Assembly (NCBI RefSeq): GCF_000143415.4
Contig: NW_003314295.1
Location: forward strand, 310,001 to 374,000
From: Selaginella moellendorffii
Lineage: Eukaryota > Streptophyta > Lycopodiopsida > Selaginellales > Selaginellaceae
Length of the DNA: 64,000 nucleotides
Direction of reading: 5' to 3'
The notes below the pieces were generated by a model that searched no databases, was not told the DNA's origin, and saw nothing but the letters and a program-made list of their open reading frames with translations. Of this stretch, positions 36,087-47,089 are shown in pieces. The position numbers were made by a program, and so were the translations under genes. The stretch's first letter is position 1; every line of letters starts with the position of its first letter.

Positions 36087-38318
36087 TCAGTTCTTTCTCT
36101 TAGCATTGCACTCGAGTAATTGAGCACGCCTCTCCCAGAGCCCAGCACGTCCATAGAGGTTTCCCATAAGCACGCAAGCAGCATCGTCATCTCGATCCTC
36201 GAGCTTCATCAGAGACTGAAAAGCCTTCTCCCCAACCTGTAAGTTGTTCCACTTGCAAGCTCCACTCAAGATGGTTGTCCATGCCAAATAGCTGTCTTCG
36301 CAACGCAAGCTTTGCACAAGCTCGACTGCCTCTTCGAGACGGTTGGCCCGGCTCAGAAGATCGACTATGCAGTGATAGTGGTCGATCTCCGGCTTCACGC
36401 CAAACTCCGCGAGCATTGAGTTGAAGATCTTCTTCCCCTTGTCAACTAGGCCGGCATGGCTGCAAGCGGTGAGAACGGACAGAACTGTGATCCCATTTGG
36501 TTGTAAGCCTTCGTCCCGGAGCTTCCGAAAGTGATCAAACATGGGGAGTGTGTCACCTTGCCTGCTATATCCTGCTATCAACGCGCTCCAAGTAACCAAT
36601 CTCTTCGTCTGCATTGAGAAGAACACACTCTCGGCGGTGTCCATGCTGCCACACTTGCAGTAGAAATCCACTAGGCTGCTCTCCACGACCACCTCGGTCT
36701 CAAGCCCCGAACGAAGTATCCTGCTGTGGATCTTCCTTCCACTGTCCAGAGCTGATAAGTTCCCGCATGCCACCAGCGCAGCAACGTACGTGAGATGGTT
36801 TGGAGCCCCGGAAGTCATCTGTGAGAAGAGATCCAGAGCCAGTTCCCCCAGACCATTCTCTGCGTATCCTAGTATCAATGTTGTCCACGACACGACGTCG
36901 TGATAGGCCATCCTGTCAAAAGCCGCTCGAGCATCCTTCATGCTTCCACACTTGGCATACATATCCACCAGCGAGCTTGCCACGAAGCCGTCCGAGTCAC
37001 AGCCACTGACTACAGCTTCCCTGTGGATTTCCATCCCCTTCTGCAAACACTCCGCCTTCACAAACATCCCGTCCAGTTCTTTGCCTTGCTCTCTCGCTGC
37101 TAAACTCGCACAGGCCATGAGAACGGCAACAGTCGCTCGACTAGACGAGCATTTCTCCAGCCTCATTCTCGAGAAAAGCTCCAAAGCTAGCTCGTACTCC
37201 CCGTTTTCCACGTATCCCATGATCAGAGTGTTCCAGGAGATCTCGTCGTGCCGCAGCATTGCCTCAAACACTGCGCCGGCGTCCTCCAGCCTCCCACACT
37301 TTGCATAGAAATGGACCACCGTGCTTGCCAGGATCACGTCCGATGTACACTCGAGCTTGTCAATCCGAGAGTGAACAGCCATTCCCTTCTCCAGCGCCTG
37401 CGTCTTCACCACCTTTCCATTGACTTCCCGGCCTTCCTCTCGCAGAGCCAAGCTCGAGCAAGCCATCAGAGCAGCGACGTGAGTCCGGCAGTCGGGTGGA
37501 ATCCTCGAATCTCCCATAAGCTCGTAGTAACCCAGCGCCACCTCGTTCTCGTGGTTCTCTACGTATCCCTGTATGAGCGTGCTCCAGGAGACGACGCTGT
37601 GGCTCGGCATCCTGTGGAAAACCCGGGCAGCCTCCAACACGCTGCCACACTTCGCGTAGAGATCGACCAGCGAAGTTGATACGTAAACGTCGAGGCAGCC
37701 ACGCTTCCCGGCCTCGAGATGAATTGCCACTGTTCTTTCCAAGCACGAAGACTTGAAGAGCTTCCCATCGACGAGCTTGGCGATCTCCTCGTCGGCTAGA
37801 CTGGAGCAAGCCAAGAGCGCCGCAAGGAACGTCCGGGCATTGGGCTGGAGGGTGCCGCTTGCTTGGATCGCTCCAAGGATCTCTAGAGCTCGGCCTGGCT
37901 CTCCATTCACAGCGTAGCCGAAAGCCAGAGAGTTCCACGACACCAGGTCCTTGTGAGGCATGGAGTCGAAGATGGATCGCGCGTCGATCATGCTGTGGCA
38001 TTTCCCATACATGCTTATCAGCGCGTTGGAGACCTGGGTCACGGGCGAATGGCTACCATCGCTTCCAAGAATGGGGGAATGGATGCGCTTACCGGATTCG
38101 AGGTCCTTGGTGGCGCTGCAAGCTTTCAGTGCCGCCACTAGTGAAGGATGATCGATTCTTTCTTCTTCTTCTTCGAATCCAGAGAAGAGAAACCTTCCTC
38201 CTAGCTTGTTCCAGAACAGCAGTGAGAGGGAGAGATCGAGGAAATCGAGAGGGAAGCTTACATTTCTGTTGTGGCCGATGATCGGTAGCGCCGCCTTGCG
38301 AAGGCGGCATCGCCGCAT
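36087..38318 (-). CDS. PLS-class pentatricopeptide repeat protein with E domain
   Basis: A single exon of 743 residues. PPR proteins bind organelle RNA, one base per repeat, for editing, splicing or stability. Repeats of the P, L and S types run from about residue 55, for example VSWSTLIQGYVENHENEVAL and FVASSLVDMYAKCGSMKDAR. The E-type end is GLVDKGKKIFNSMLAEFGVK, then EIDHYHCIVDLLSRANRLEE. Three L repeats carry a 16-20 residue charged insertion between 'ACSSLA' and the 'G..(I/V)H' helix (see the finding). No DYW domain follows; the protein ends with CNAKRKN. The N-terminus (MRRCRLRKAALPIIGHNRNV) is basic and lacks acidic residues, consistent with an organelle transit peptide. The target RNA is unknown. 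It is head to head with the next PPR gene. Confidence 0.93.
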   Translation of the reverse strand: MRRCRLRKAALPIIGHNRNVSFPLDFLDLSLSLLFWNKLGGRFLFSGFEEEEERIDHPSLVAALKACSATKDLESGKRIHSPILGSDGSHSPVTQVSNALISMYGKCHSMIDARSIFDSMPHKDLVSWNSLAFGYAVNGEPGRALEILGAIQASGTLQPNARTFLAALLACSSLADEEIAKLVDGKLFKSSCLERTVAIHLEAGKRGCLDVYVSTSLVDLYAKCGSVLEAARVFHRMPSHSVVSWSTLIQGYVENHENEVALGYYELMGDSRIPPDCRTHVAALMACSSLALREEGREVNGKVVKTQALEKGMAVHSRIDKLECTSDVILASTVVHFYAKCGRLEDAGAVFEAMLRHDEISWNTLIMGYVENGEYELALELFSRMRLEKCSSSRATVAVLMACASLAAREQGKELDGMFVKAECLQKGMEIHREAVVSGCDSDGFVASSLVDMYAKCGSMKDARAAFDRMAYHDVVSWTTLILGYAENGLGELALDLFSQMTSGAPNHLTYVAALVACGNLSALDSGRKIHSRILRSGLETEVVVESSLVDFYCKCGSMDTAESVFFSMQTKRLVTWSALIAGYSRQGDTLPMFDHFRKLRDEGLQPNGITVLSVLTACSHAGLVDKGKKIFNSMLAEFGVKPEIDHYHCIVDLLSRANRLEEAVELVQSLRCEDSYLAWTTILSGACKWNNLQVGEKAFQSLMKLEDRDDDAACVLMGNLYGRAGLWERRAQLLECNAKRKN

Positions 38319-38379
38319 CGAAATTTCTACTCCATCTTGCGCTTGTAGGGTTTAGGGTTCTTGCTTGAGCGCCAAGTCG
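38319..38379. promoter_or_regulatory. 61-bp bidirectional promoter with telo-box between two PPR genes
   Basis: The two start codons (38318 minus, 38380 plus) are separated by 61 bp. The stretch contains TAGGGTTTAGGGTT (38346-38359), a telo-box typical of plant genes for translation and organelle biogenesis. Confidence 0.6.
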
Positions 38380-40215
38380 ATGCGCTTGCGCAGGCTCAAG
38401 ATCTTCCAGATTCTCTTCCCCATTGGTGATGACGCCCAGGAATCGCTGGAAAGATTCATTACGATCGGTGCGCTGCGCGCCTGTGCTAGCTCCAGGGATC
38501 TCGACGCCGCCAAGCACATCCATTGGCAGCAGATCGACCGCTTGATGGACGATCTCCACGCCTCCAACACGCTTGTCAGCGTGTATGCAAAATGCAAGAG
38601 CATGGCGGACGCGCGATCGGTGTTTGACGCCATGGCGAATCGAAACGCCGTGTCGTGGAACTCCCTCATCGCCGGCTATGTCGACAACGGCATGGAGCAT
38701 CTAGCGCTGGAATCGTTCTCATGGATGCGATCGTCAGGGTTTGAGCCCGACGGCCGGTCGCTCCTCGCGGCGATCAAGGCGTGCTCGAGCTTGGCAGCGG
38801 CGGTGGAAGAAGATGACGGCCGCAAGGAGGTCTGCCCAGAGATTATGAATTTTGCCAGCGCTGTGCATTCTCAAGCTCGAGCTCGCAGGTTTGATTCCGA
38901 GGACGTCTTCGTGGCGAGCGCCCTGGTGGATTTCTACGCGAAATGCGGAAGAATGGCGCAAGCAAGGCAAGTGTTTGACAAGATCACCCATCCCAACGTC
39001 GTTTCCTGGACCACTCTCATCAATGGTTACGCTGACAGTGGCGATGGCGAGCTAGCTCTCGAAGCTTTTGGGCGGATGCTTCTCTCGGGCTGTCAAGCTG
39101 ATAGCCGAGCTTTCGTCGCGGTGCTGATGGCCTGCTCGATCTTAGCCACGAAAGGAAGAGCTCCTGCCAAGCAAAATGGTGGCAAGAACATCAAGGAGAA
39201 GTGTCTCCAAAGAGGTGTGGCAATCCATTCTCTGGTGGAAGAGCGTCACTGTGGCTCGGATCCTTTCGTCGCCAGCACTCTGGTGGATATGTACACGAAC
39301 TGCGGCAGCTTGGACGACGCTAGAAACGTTTTCGACAAGATGCCATCGCACGGGGTGGTCTCCTGGACTGCTCTGGTGATGGGATACGCAGAGAATGGCA
39401 GTGGAGAGATAGCTCTGGAGCTCTTCTCGCGCATGATCTTCGAAGGCTGCGATCCAAATCCGCGGACTTACGTTGCGGCATTGGTGGCTTGCGGCAGCCT
39501 GGCAGCGCTGCAAACTGGGAAGCAGCTCGTCCACGCTCTGGTTTGCAAGGCTGGAGTCGAGAGTGAAGTCTACGTTGCGAATTCGCTCGTCAACTTCTAT
39601 GGCACTTGCGGCAGCATGGGTGATGCCGAGCAGGTCTTCGACTCCGTGAAGAACAAGACGGTTTTTACGTGGAGTGCTATGATCGAAGGTTACAGTCACC
39701 AGGGGGACGCAAGGCACGTCTTTGCGACGTTCTGGAAGATGAAAGACGAAGGTATGGAGCCGAATGGAGTTACATTCGTATCGCTTCTCACCGCCTGCAG
39801 CCACGCCGGTCTTGTGGAACAGGGCAGGGAATTCTTCCAGGCAATGCGGCTTCGCCACAGGATTGAGCCGGGCCTGGAGCACTACCACTGCATGGTGGAC
39901 AGTCTGGGACGTGCCAACCTTTTCGAGGAAGCTGTAGCGATGGTGGAAAGAATGCCGTTTGAAGCGAATGAAATCACCTGGACGATCATGCTGGCCGCTT
40001 GCCGGAAGTGGAAGAAAGTGGAACTTGGGGAGCAGGCATTCGAGAAGCTGGTGGAAATGGGCGAGAAACAGGAGACGGCGTATTTGTTGATGGCAGATCT
40101 CTATGGTTCTGTCGGCATGAGAGAGCAACAGTCCAAGTTGCTGGGGATCTTGACAAGGAGTTCCAAACAAGACGGAATAGAACAAGGATGCTCGAGCTCC
40201 GAGTGCAACCGGTAA
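38380..40215 (+). CDS. PLS-class pentatricopeptide repeat protein with E domain
   Basis: A single-exon frame of 611 residues from the first ATG (MRLRRLKIFQILFPIGDDA). The repeats include NTLVSVYAKCKSMADARSVF, VVSWTTLINGYADSGDGELA and FVASTLVDMYTNCGSLDDAR. An E-type end follows: EPGLEHYHCMVDSLGRANLF, then ITWTIMLAACRKWKKVELGE. Two L repeats have the same kind of charged insertion as the neighbouring PPR genes. It ends GCSSSECNR. A GTAAGT just after the last codons could be a donor, but the spliced form would also stop at once. The basic N-terminus suggests organelle import. The partner gene at 36.1-38.3 kb is only 61 bp away, but the two proteins are not near-identical, so this is not a recent inverted duplication. 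Confidence 0.92.
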   Translation: MRLRRLKIFQILFPIGDDAQESLERFITIGALRACASSRDLDAAKHIHWQQIDRLMDDLHASNTLVSVYAKCKSMADARSVFDAMANRNAVSWNSLIAGYVDNGMEHLALESFSWMRSSGFEPDGRSLLAAIKACSSLAAAVEEDDGRKEVCPEIMNFASAVHSQARARRFDSEDVFVASALVDFYAKCGRMAQARQVFDKITHPNVVSWTTLINGYADSGDGELALEAFGRMLLSGCQADSRAFVAVLMACSILATKGRAPAKQNGGKNIKEKCLQRGVAIHSLVEERHCGSDPFVASTLVDMYTNCGSLDDARNVFDKMPSHGVVSWTALVMGYAENGSGEIALELFSRMIFEGCDPNPRTYVAALVACGSLAALQTGKQLVHALVCKAGVESEVYVANSLVNFYGTCGSMGDAEQVFDSVKNKTVFTWSAMIEGYSHQGDARHVFATFWKMKDEGMEPNGVTFVSLLTACSHAGLVEQGREFFQAMRLRHRIEPGLEHYHCMVDSLGRANLFEEAVAMVERMPFEANEITWTIMLAACRKWKKVELGEQAFEKLVEMGEKQETAYLLMADLYGSVGMREQQSKLLGILTRSSKQDGIEQGCSSSECNR

Positions 40216-40309
40216 GTTTCTTTTTGTAAAGTTTAGTTAACTTATTTCGTTAGCCCTATTTCAGCTGAAGCGCTAGGGCTATTGTGGTCGCGGTGCTCAT
40301 CACTGAGGA

Positions 40310-43300
40310 ATGCGGATCACCGTGTTTAAGGCGGAGAACACGACACGTACGTTTTTCTTCGTTCTTTTTCCCTCTATAACGTGTTTTTGGTGGTCTCAGA
40401 TAAGGGCCTTGTAGCTGCCGTCGGGTGGAATGTGACGAGTGACCTCTACTCTTGCGGTGATGACTACGCTATATGGTGCTGGAACAGGGATGGGAAGCCC
40501 ATTCTTAAGGTAGTGTCCTCATTTTTCTTTTCTAATAGCAACTGATAAATCTTGCGTACAGCTTGAGAACATAGACTCTATATCCACGGATTTGCAATGC
40601 TACCCTTTGACCTCGCACTGGAACCGGACTGGATCAGGGAGCGACATTTTTGTTGTTTCCTGCATTGACGGTGCGTTTGTTCATTATGTAACTTTAACAA
40701 TGAGATTTTCCAGGGTCGCTTCATATTTCTAATAGGACGGGGAAAGAAGAAAAAAGGGTCCAAGCTCATGCAGGGAGCATTCTGTGTGTTCGATGGAGTA
40801 CCGACGGTAGTACCAGACTCGTATGATTATGGGTTTTCTGTAACGTGATCAGCAGGATCGGCCTTAGCAACTGGTGGGGAGGACGGGATTGTAAAAATAT
40901 GGTCTTGCAGTGGAATGCTCCGATCTACTTTGGCACAAAGCCGTAAGTTTTATTTTTTTTCAATGGTTTCTAGTAATTTTCTGGCTCAGCTTGTCCAATC
41001 TACGCCCTTGCATGGAGTCCAAGCTCAGATCAGGTGTTGTTTGCTTGCCAGGGACGGTTGATTATCAAATCCTTCCAGGTAAACTACTCAGCTCCTAAGC
41101 GCGTAAAAATATGTTTTCCATTGCAGTCCTCAATCAAGGAGTCGCACTGGGATGGTCATAACGGACTGATTCTAGCGGTTGATTGGAATTATGCTTCGAA
41201 CCTTCTTACATCTGGCGGAGAAGATGGTGTCTATAAGGTATCTACAAGCTTTTACAAATGTTCTCACATTTATGTTTGCTATATAGGTTTGGGACTACCA
41301 TGGGAGAATGATCTATCAGAGTAGTAAAATTGACGATAGCATAACTTCGGTTGCCTGGTGTCCATCTGGGGAGTTCTTTGCCGTCGGCTCATTCAACACG
41401 TTGTGGCTTTGCGACAAGACGGGGGTACGTTCAAGTGGAGTTCTTCTTTGAGCTTACATATCAGCTTTTCAGTGGGTTCTCTGGAAGGAAAAGCTTTCAG
41501 CTGGGTCCGTTCTAAGAATTTCATGGAGTAACGACGGTGCGCAACTGGCTGGTGCCGGTGCGAATGGCTTTGTAGTATTCGGTCAGATCGTGGACAGGTA
41601 TTCTCTTTTCTTTTTATGTCTGTTTTTTTAGATGATAAAGACTGGCAGAAAACTAGAGTGGCTAAAACTGTCTGCGACGCTACGCGGTTGTGGACATTTG
41701 AGAGTTTATGTAAGTTTTTCCAAATTTTATGGCAAGCATGTTTAGGTGAAGCTCATATAGACAGGACATGGTGACTAATAATACGACTGACTTGGAGTTC
41801 TGTGACCGGGTTGTTCAATTTCGTCTGGAGTTTCGCCACTTGATCGTTGCGACTACTAACCAGGTAACTGAATCGTGACTACTGTGGCCACGCTAACAAT
41901 TTGGCATGACTTGCAGTGCTACATCTACTCGGTTTCAAATTTAAACGCTCCACACGTAATTGATGTCAAGTATGCCATCATTCTTATAAAATTATGCCAA
42001 AGGTACTTCATGATCATCGACAGTTTTGTGGGCTTGCAATTGTTCACCTATGATGGTCGGCATCTTTCAAGCCCAAAATGTCAAGGTATCTGTAAACACT
42101 GAAGTTTCTATCGACGTAGACATGTTTTTCTTGCAGGACTGCGACCAGAGTTTTTGCTCGAGCGCAATGTTGCTATTTCAACAGACACTGTGGCGTTTAT
42201 AGATACATCCGACCATAGATGTAGGTTGTCTACGAGACTTCTGTCATACCAGGTTCACAACTAAATTAAAATCAGTAGATCAGGTTTGTGTTTTGCCAGT
42301 CCATAAAACTGATTTGAAATCCTGCAGTAATTCGGTTTTTGGATGCGTCGACGGGAAAGCTTGCTGGTGAACCATTTCGACATACTGTTGAAATAAAAGA
42401 AATCGCCCTCAATCAAGTGGGAACTATCAGGAGAATTGCGTTTATTGACCGCAACCAAGACCTCTTTATAACTCCCGTATATGTAAGTTTGCAAGATTTT
42501 AGTTTTTCTCATAATCTCTAATGCTTCTGCCAGCACAAGCACGAGGTGTTTAAACTGGCTACTATTGTTGACAACGTGAGATGGAATGACGAGGCCGACA
42601 TAATCGCTGCTATCGCGGACCAGAAACTGATTGTATGGTATTGTCCATTGGCTGCTTTTGTTGATCGAGACCTTCTTCATCGAGTAAAAGTAATAAAAGA
42701 GTGGTAAGCGTTTTTCCTTCACTTTCTCTCGCTTTCTGCCATATTTCTATCTGATGCTACACGCAGTGATCTCGGCAAGAATCCAAAAATTCGAAGCTTT
42801 GTTACTTCTAGTTGCATCTTACGACGAACAGATGGAGCCATAGTTTCTTCGTACATATGCCCGTATCCGTTCGTTTTGTTCCAGCATGTGAACTCCAGAC
42901 AGTGGGAGTATGCGGCCCAGCTCTGTAGATTCGTAAAGGTTTGTCATCCCCGTGAAATTTTTTCTTAATAGCAAGATTGTGTGTGCTGCAGGAGGATTTA
43001 CTTTGGGCTTGCTTGGCAACGATGGCAGTCGATGCCCAGGAGCTGAACATTGCGGAAGAGGCTTATGCAGCTCTGGACGAGGTTTGCAGTTTTTATTTCG
43101 TGTATTGACGGCCACCTTAAGTGGAAACATTCAGGTGGATAAGGTGCAGTTTATGCTTTATCTGAAGGATCTTCCCGTAGAAGAAGCACGACAGGCAGAA
43201 CTTGCATTATTTAAAAGGCACCCGGACAAAGCCGAGTCGATTTTACTGCAAGCTGGGCTCACTTATCGGGCAATCCACATGAACTTAAAGCTCTTCAACT

Positions 43301-43612
43301 GGGACAGGTTGTTTTTTTTTCAATCTCAGGGTCACAAACTGACTGCCGTTTACAGAGCGCTAGAACTGGCTGTTTTGCACAAGGTCCACATTGACACGGT
43401 GATGTGGTACAGGCAGCACTACTTGATGCGGATCAAAGCTATTGAGACCAAGGAGCAGTTTTTGCACTTCAAGGATCAGGTCGGCTACAAGTAATTCGAT
43501 TGTCTTAACTGACCTTTGCCTGTATCAGGTGAAGATTGATCCCCAGAAAATCAACGCAAAGATTCACCAGGAAATGCTTCAGGAAGGTAGTAGACAAGCT
43601 GCTAGGAAATAA
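40310..43612 (+). CDS. IFT80: Intraflagellar transport protein 80 (IFT-B)
   Basis: A ciliary transport protein of the IFT-B complex, needed to build flagella. The start is [13 protein letters not shown]. The N-terminal WD40 propeller shows [60 protein letters not shown] then [12 protein letters not shown] and [20 protein letters not shown]. Next come [15 protein letters not shown] and a second propeller ([30 protein letters not shown]). The alpha-solenoid has [52 protein letters not shown] and [15 protein letters not shown]. It ends with [20 protein letters not shown]. These follow animal IFT80 closely in order and spacing. About twenty introns are short. In land plants this gene is expected only where sperm are flagellated. 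Confidence 0.92.
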
Positions 43613-44007
43613 TGTTTCGTTTTATGCAACTTTGGTGTACTTTTCCTCGCGTAGCATTTGTATTCTAGGACAGTGCTTGCCGTCGTCATTGCGAGCTCAA
43701 AGGTAAGCAAGTATAGTTGTTTTGTAATGCGATAAATGGCATATGGTTGGATGACAAGCAGGGGTTAAATGGCTAACGCGTCGTGAGCATTGCCACGAAA
43801 CAAGAGGCGACTGTGTACGTTTTTCTGATTCGGCTATGTCATGATGCTAACTCTTGCCTTCTTTGCAGCATTTTTAGAGACACATTGGTTGTGAGCGCAT
43901 GCTTTAAGCGCAGGCAGAAGAAATTATCTCTACACTCCTCCATATCCTGCCACACCGATAGGCCTTCATCATTGCGAGCTACATCTCTGTTTGTGAGCTT
44001 AGGGTTC
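43613..44007. other. Intergenic region, probable 5' part of the PPR gene
   Basis: The reading frame of the downstream PPR protein is open here back to about 43783 but without an ATG. A GTACGT..CTTTGCAG pair (about 43816-43869) could be a leader intron. No other gene is seen. Confidence 0.4.
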
Positions 44008-46708
44008 ATGGTAGATGACACGAACATGAGATACCAGCGATGGGAGCTTGAGCATGACAAGCAGGATCGCATTCCAATGCCCAACACGTTTTTACCTCGA
44101 GCGTTGCAAGACCGTAAGTATCTCTCCTTCCGCAGCTGTTCCAATGCAAACTCTTGCCGTGTTTTGCAGCTTTCTCTCGGTGCGCGCCTCAACCCATTGA
44201 GAAACACTGTAGCTCCGGAAACGCGGGTCTTTGCCAGCGTCCCAGTTTTGCTCGCCGCCCTCAAAGCATGCAGCGTTTCCAGGGACCTCGAAAGTGGCAG
44301 ACGAGTTCACCGGTTTTCTGGCCAAGTCGCGGACATTTACGTCTCCAACACTCTGATCGACATGTACGCGAGGTGCGGAAGCATGGTAGATGCTCGCAAC
44401 ATCTTCGACAGCATGGAGTCTCCGGACTTGGTGTCTTGGAACGCTCTGATCCGGGGCTATGCCACCAACGGGGAAGGGAGATTGGGTCTCGAGCTTTTCT
44501 CACGCATGACTTGCGAACCGGACGCTCGCAGCTTTGTGGCAGCGCTCATGGCCTGCTCGAGCCAGACAGCCAAGGAGAATGGTGGCAGGCGAGATAACAC
44601 GGAGAAGACGCTTCGGTGCTTGCAAGAAGGAAGAGAGATCCACGCTCGAGCTCGAAAGGCCGGTTCGGCATCCAACGTTTTCGTGGCCAGCGCTCTCGTC
44701 GATATGTACGCGAAGTGTGGGAGCGTCACCGAGGCCCGGCTGGTTTTCGATGGCCTGAAAGACCGGAACGTTGTCTCGTGGACGTCTTTGATGCTGGGAT
44801 ACGTGGACAACGGCGAGCCCGAGCAGGCTCTGGATTTGTTTCAACGCATGCAGCACCACTGCTCCGGGTGTCCGCCAAACTCTCGGACTTTCGTCGCGGC
44901 TCTCATGGCCTGTGCCAGCCTTGGAGCAAAGTCGGACGTAAGAGAGCTCAAGCTGGAGTGGCTCAACCAGGGAGCTTTGATTCACAGTCAGGCGGTGAAG
45001 CACGGGTTTGGATCGGACGTGTTCGTGGCGAGCTCGCTGGTGGACATGTACTCCAAGTGCGGGGGACTCTCCAGTGCCATCGACGTCTTCGAGAGCACTC
45101 GGCACCGAGACGTGATTCTCTGGAACGCGATGATACAGGGATATGTGGAGGCTGGGGACGATGAGTCGGCTCTAGAGCTGTTTAGCAGGATGGACACTAG
45201 CACGGGAGGGTGCAAGCCGGACGCTCGAACTTACGTTGCCGTTTTGATGGCATGCTCGAGCTTGGGAGCCGAAGAGGAAGCGGATGGAAAGCTTGTCAAG
45301 TCCAGGAGCTTGAGCCGGGGTGTGGCTCTTCACCGTCAGGCTTGCAAGTATGCGTTTGAGTCGGACAAGTTTGTGGCGAGCAGCTTGGTCGACATGTACA
45401 CGACTTGTGGGAGCCTGGCTGACGCTCGAGCAGTCTTTGACAAGATCTTACATCCGGACGTGGTGCTGTGGAACGCGCTGATGCTGGGCTATGTGCAAAA
45501 CGGAGCGAGCGAGGAGGCTCTACGCCTGTTCTCTCGCTTGCAAGGACCAGACCCAAGAAGCTACGTCGCCGCTTTCATGGCCTGCGCGAGCTTGGCGGAG
45601 AAGGAAGAAGGCCAAGAGGTGAGAGAAGAGTTTGTGAAGCTGAGACAGCTTGAGCAAGGCATGGCGATTCACGCCCAGGCTCGAGAAAGAGGATGTGATA
45701 CCGATATGTTCGTGGCAAGCAGCCTGGTGGAGATGTACTCCAAGTGTGGAAGTTTGGGTGACGCTCGGCTGGTTTTCGATAGAATGAAGCATCACGACGT
45801 GGTACTTTGGACGGCACTCGTCTCGGGATACGCGGAGAACGGTCACGTCGAGATTGCTCTAGGGCTCGTCGAACTAATCCAGTCCCGGGGCTGCGAGCCA
45901 AACTCTCGGACTTTCATCGCTGCACTGGTCGCTTGCGGCAGCGTGCCATCGCTAGAAGCTGGCAAAGAGCTCCACGCAAGGATTTGCAGGCTGGGACTGG
46001 AAGCCGGGACGTACGTAGCAAGCTCTCTCGTGGATCTCTACGGCAAGTGCGCTCGCCTCGACGATGCTGAGCGCGTCTTTGAGTCACTGGCGAGCAGGAA
46101 GCTCGTGGTGACTTGGAGCTCGCTCATGGCGAGCTACAGCCGGCAGGGAGACACGGTCAGAGTGCTGGAGCTGTTTGAGAGAATGCTCGACGAAGGCTTG
46201 CGAGGTGATCGTATCACTTTCGTTTTGATTCTTACGTCGTGTAGCCATGCTGGCCTGGTTGACACAGGGAAGCGCTACTTTGGGGACATGAAGCAAAAGT
46301 ATGGTGTCGAGCCGGACTTGGAACACTACCACTGCGTGGTCGATTTGCTGGCGCGAGCAAACCATCTGGACGAGGCACTGGAGTTTGTCAAGGGAATGCC
46401 GGTGGAGGCCAACCTCGTGACTTGGAAGACAGTGCTGGCCGGGTGTAAGAAGTGGAACAACTTGGAGATTGGACGCGCTGCTTTCCAGAGCGCTGTTGAC
46501 TTGGATCCCAGGCACGAAGCGAGCTACGTCTTGATGGCCAACTTGTATGGGAGCTTGGGAATGTGGGAGGAGCAACTCAGGACGCTGGAGCTTAAGGAAG
46601 CCACGAAAGTGATCAAGTAAGCGAAAACTTCCGGTTGATTGATTTGTGACTGTTTCTTATGTTTCCAGGTCTAAAACGATCCCAGCAAGTCTCCAAGGTT
46701 GCATTTAG
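44008..46708 (+). CDS. PLS-class pentatricopeptide repeat protein with E domain
   Basis: The first in-frame ATG (44008, MVDDTNMRYQRWELEHDKQD) opens a long exon. PPR repeats run from about residue 70 (VLLAALKACSVSRDLESGRR), with NTLIDMYARCGSMVDARNIF, FVASALVDMYAKCGSVTEAR and VVLWNALMLGYVQNGASEEA, and the E end YGVEPDLEHYHCVVDLLARA. Four L repeats carry the charged insertion. The frame stops at 46620, but GTAAGC (46617) and TTTCCAG (46668) define a 52-bp intron. Splicing it adds KSKTIPASLQGCI and a stop at 46706-46708, resembling the usual E-motif ending. A GTAAGT..TTTTGCAG pair at 44114-44169 would shift the frame if spliced, so it is probably a decoy, or the true start is downstream. Confidence 0.88.
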
Positions 46709-46737
46709 AATGGATCAAAGAACTTGCGTGGGAACTC

Positions 46738-46930
46738 GGGAATGTGGGAGGAGCAACTTAGGACTCCAGAGCTCAAGGAAGCCACCAAAGTGATCAAGTA
46801 AGTGATTACGTTCTTAAGAGATTCTAGCTCAGGGTGCTGGAGTTTAAAATGAAAGCGATTGATCTGTGGATGTTTCCAGGTCCACGCCAGTTTCCAAGGT
46901 TGCCTCTAGAATGGAGACAGCTACTAGAAA
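46738..46930 (+). repeat. Tandem partial duplication of the PPR gene's last exon and intron
   Basis: GGGAATGTGGGAGGAGCAAC occurs at 46558 and again at 46738. The copies continue through KVIK, the GTAAG donor, an intron ending TTTCCAG and a ...CCAAGGTTGC tail ending in TAG. The second copy's intron is longer, and its exon reads STPVSKVASRMETATR-like in that frame. It offers an alternative 3' end, or is simply a dead repeat between PPR and B3 genes. Confidence 0.65.
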
Positions 46931-46958
46931 GATACGATTCCTGTTATTTGCATGCCGA

Positions 46959-46983
46959 CCGTCGGATGGGCTTCATCCGACGG
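46959..46983. promoter_or_regulatory. Perfect inverted repeat upstream of B3 gene 1
   Basis: CCGTCGGAT and ATCCGACGG are separated by a 7-bp loop, 107 bp upstream of the B3 start codon. The same stems, with a different loop, lie upstream of the inverted B3 copy (51132-51156). Confidence 0.6.
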
Positions 46984-47089
46984 CGTAGGATGCAGCATTT
47001 GGACGTACTACTAGACCGGACGCCCGCTCTCTCAACGAGGTTTTTCCTTCTTCCAAGCCACGGGAAGCAAGAAGAGCGAGAGCGCAGCT

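Noticed and set aside
43783-44007. N-terminal extension of PPR gene 3 to 43783.
   Set aside because: The frame is open but begins at GTG without an ATG, and the stretch contains a likely leader intron. The first ATG is 44008.
46621-46708. Reading the PPR gene 3 stop at 46620 as the only end.
   Set aside because: A good donor, branch/pyrimidine tract and acceptor restore a family-like C-terminus, so 46708 was preferred. Both are stated in the feature.
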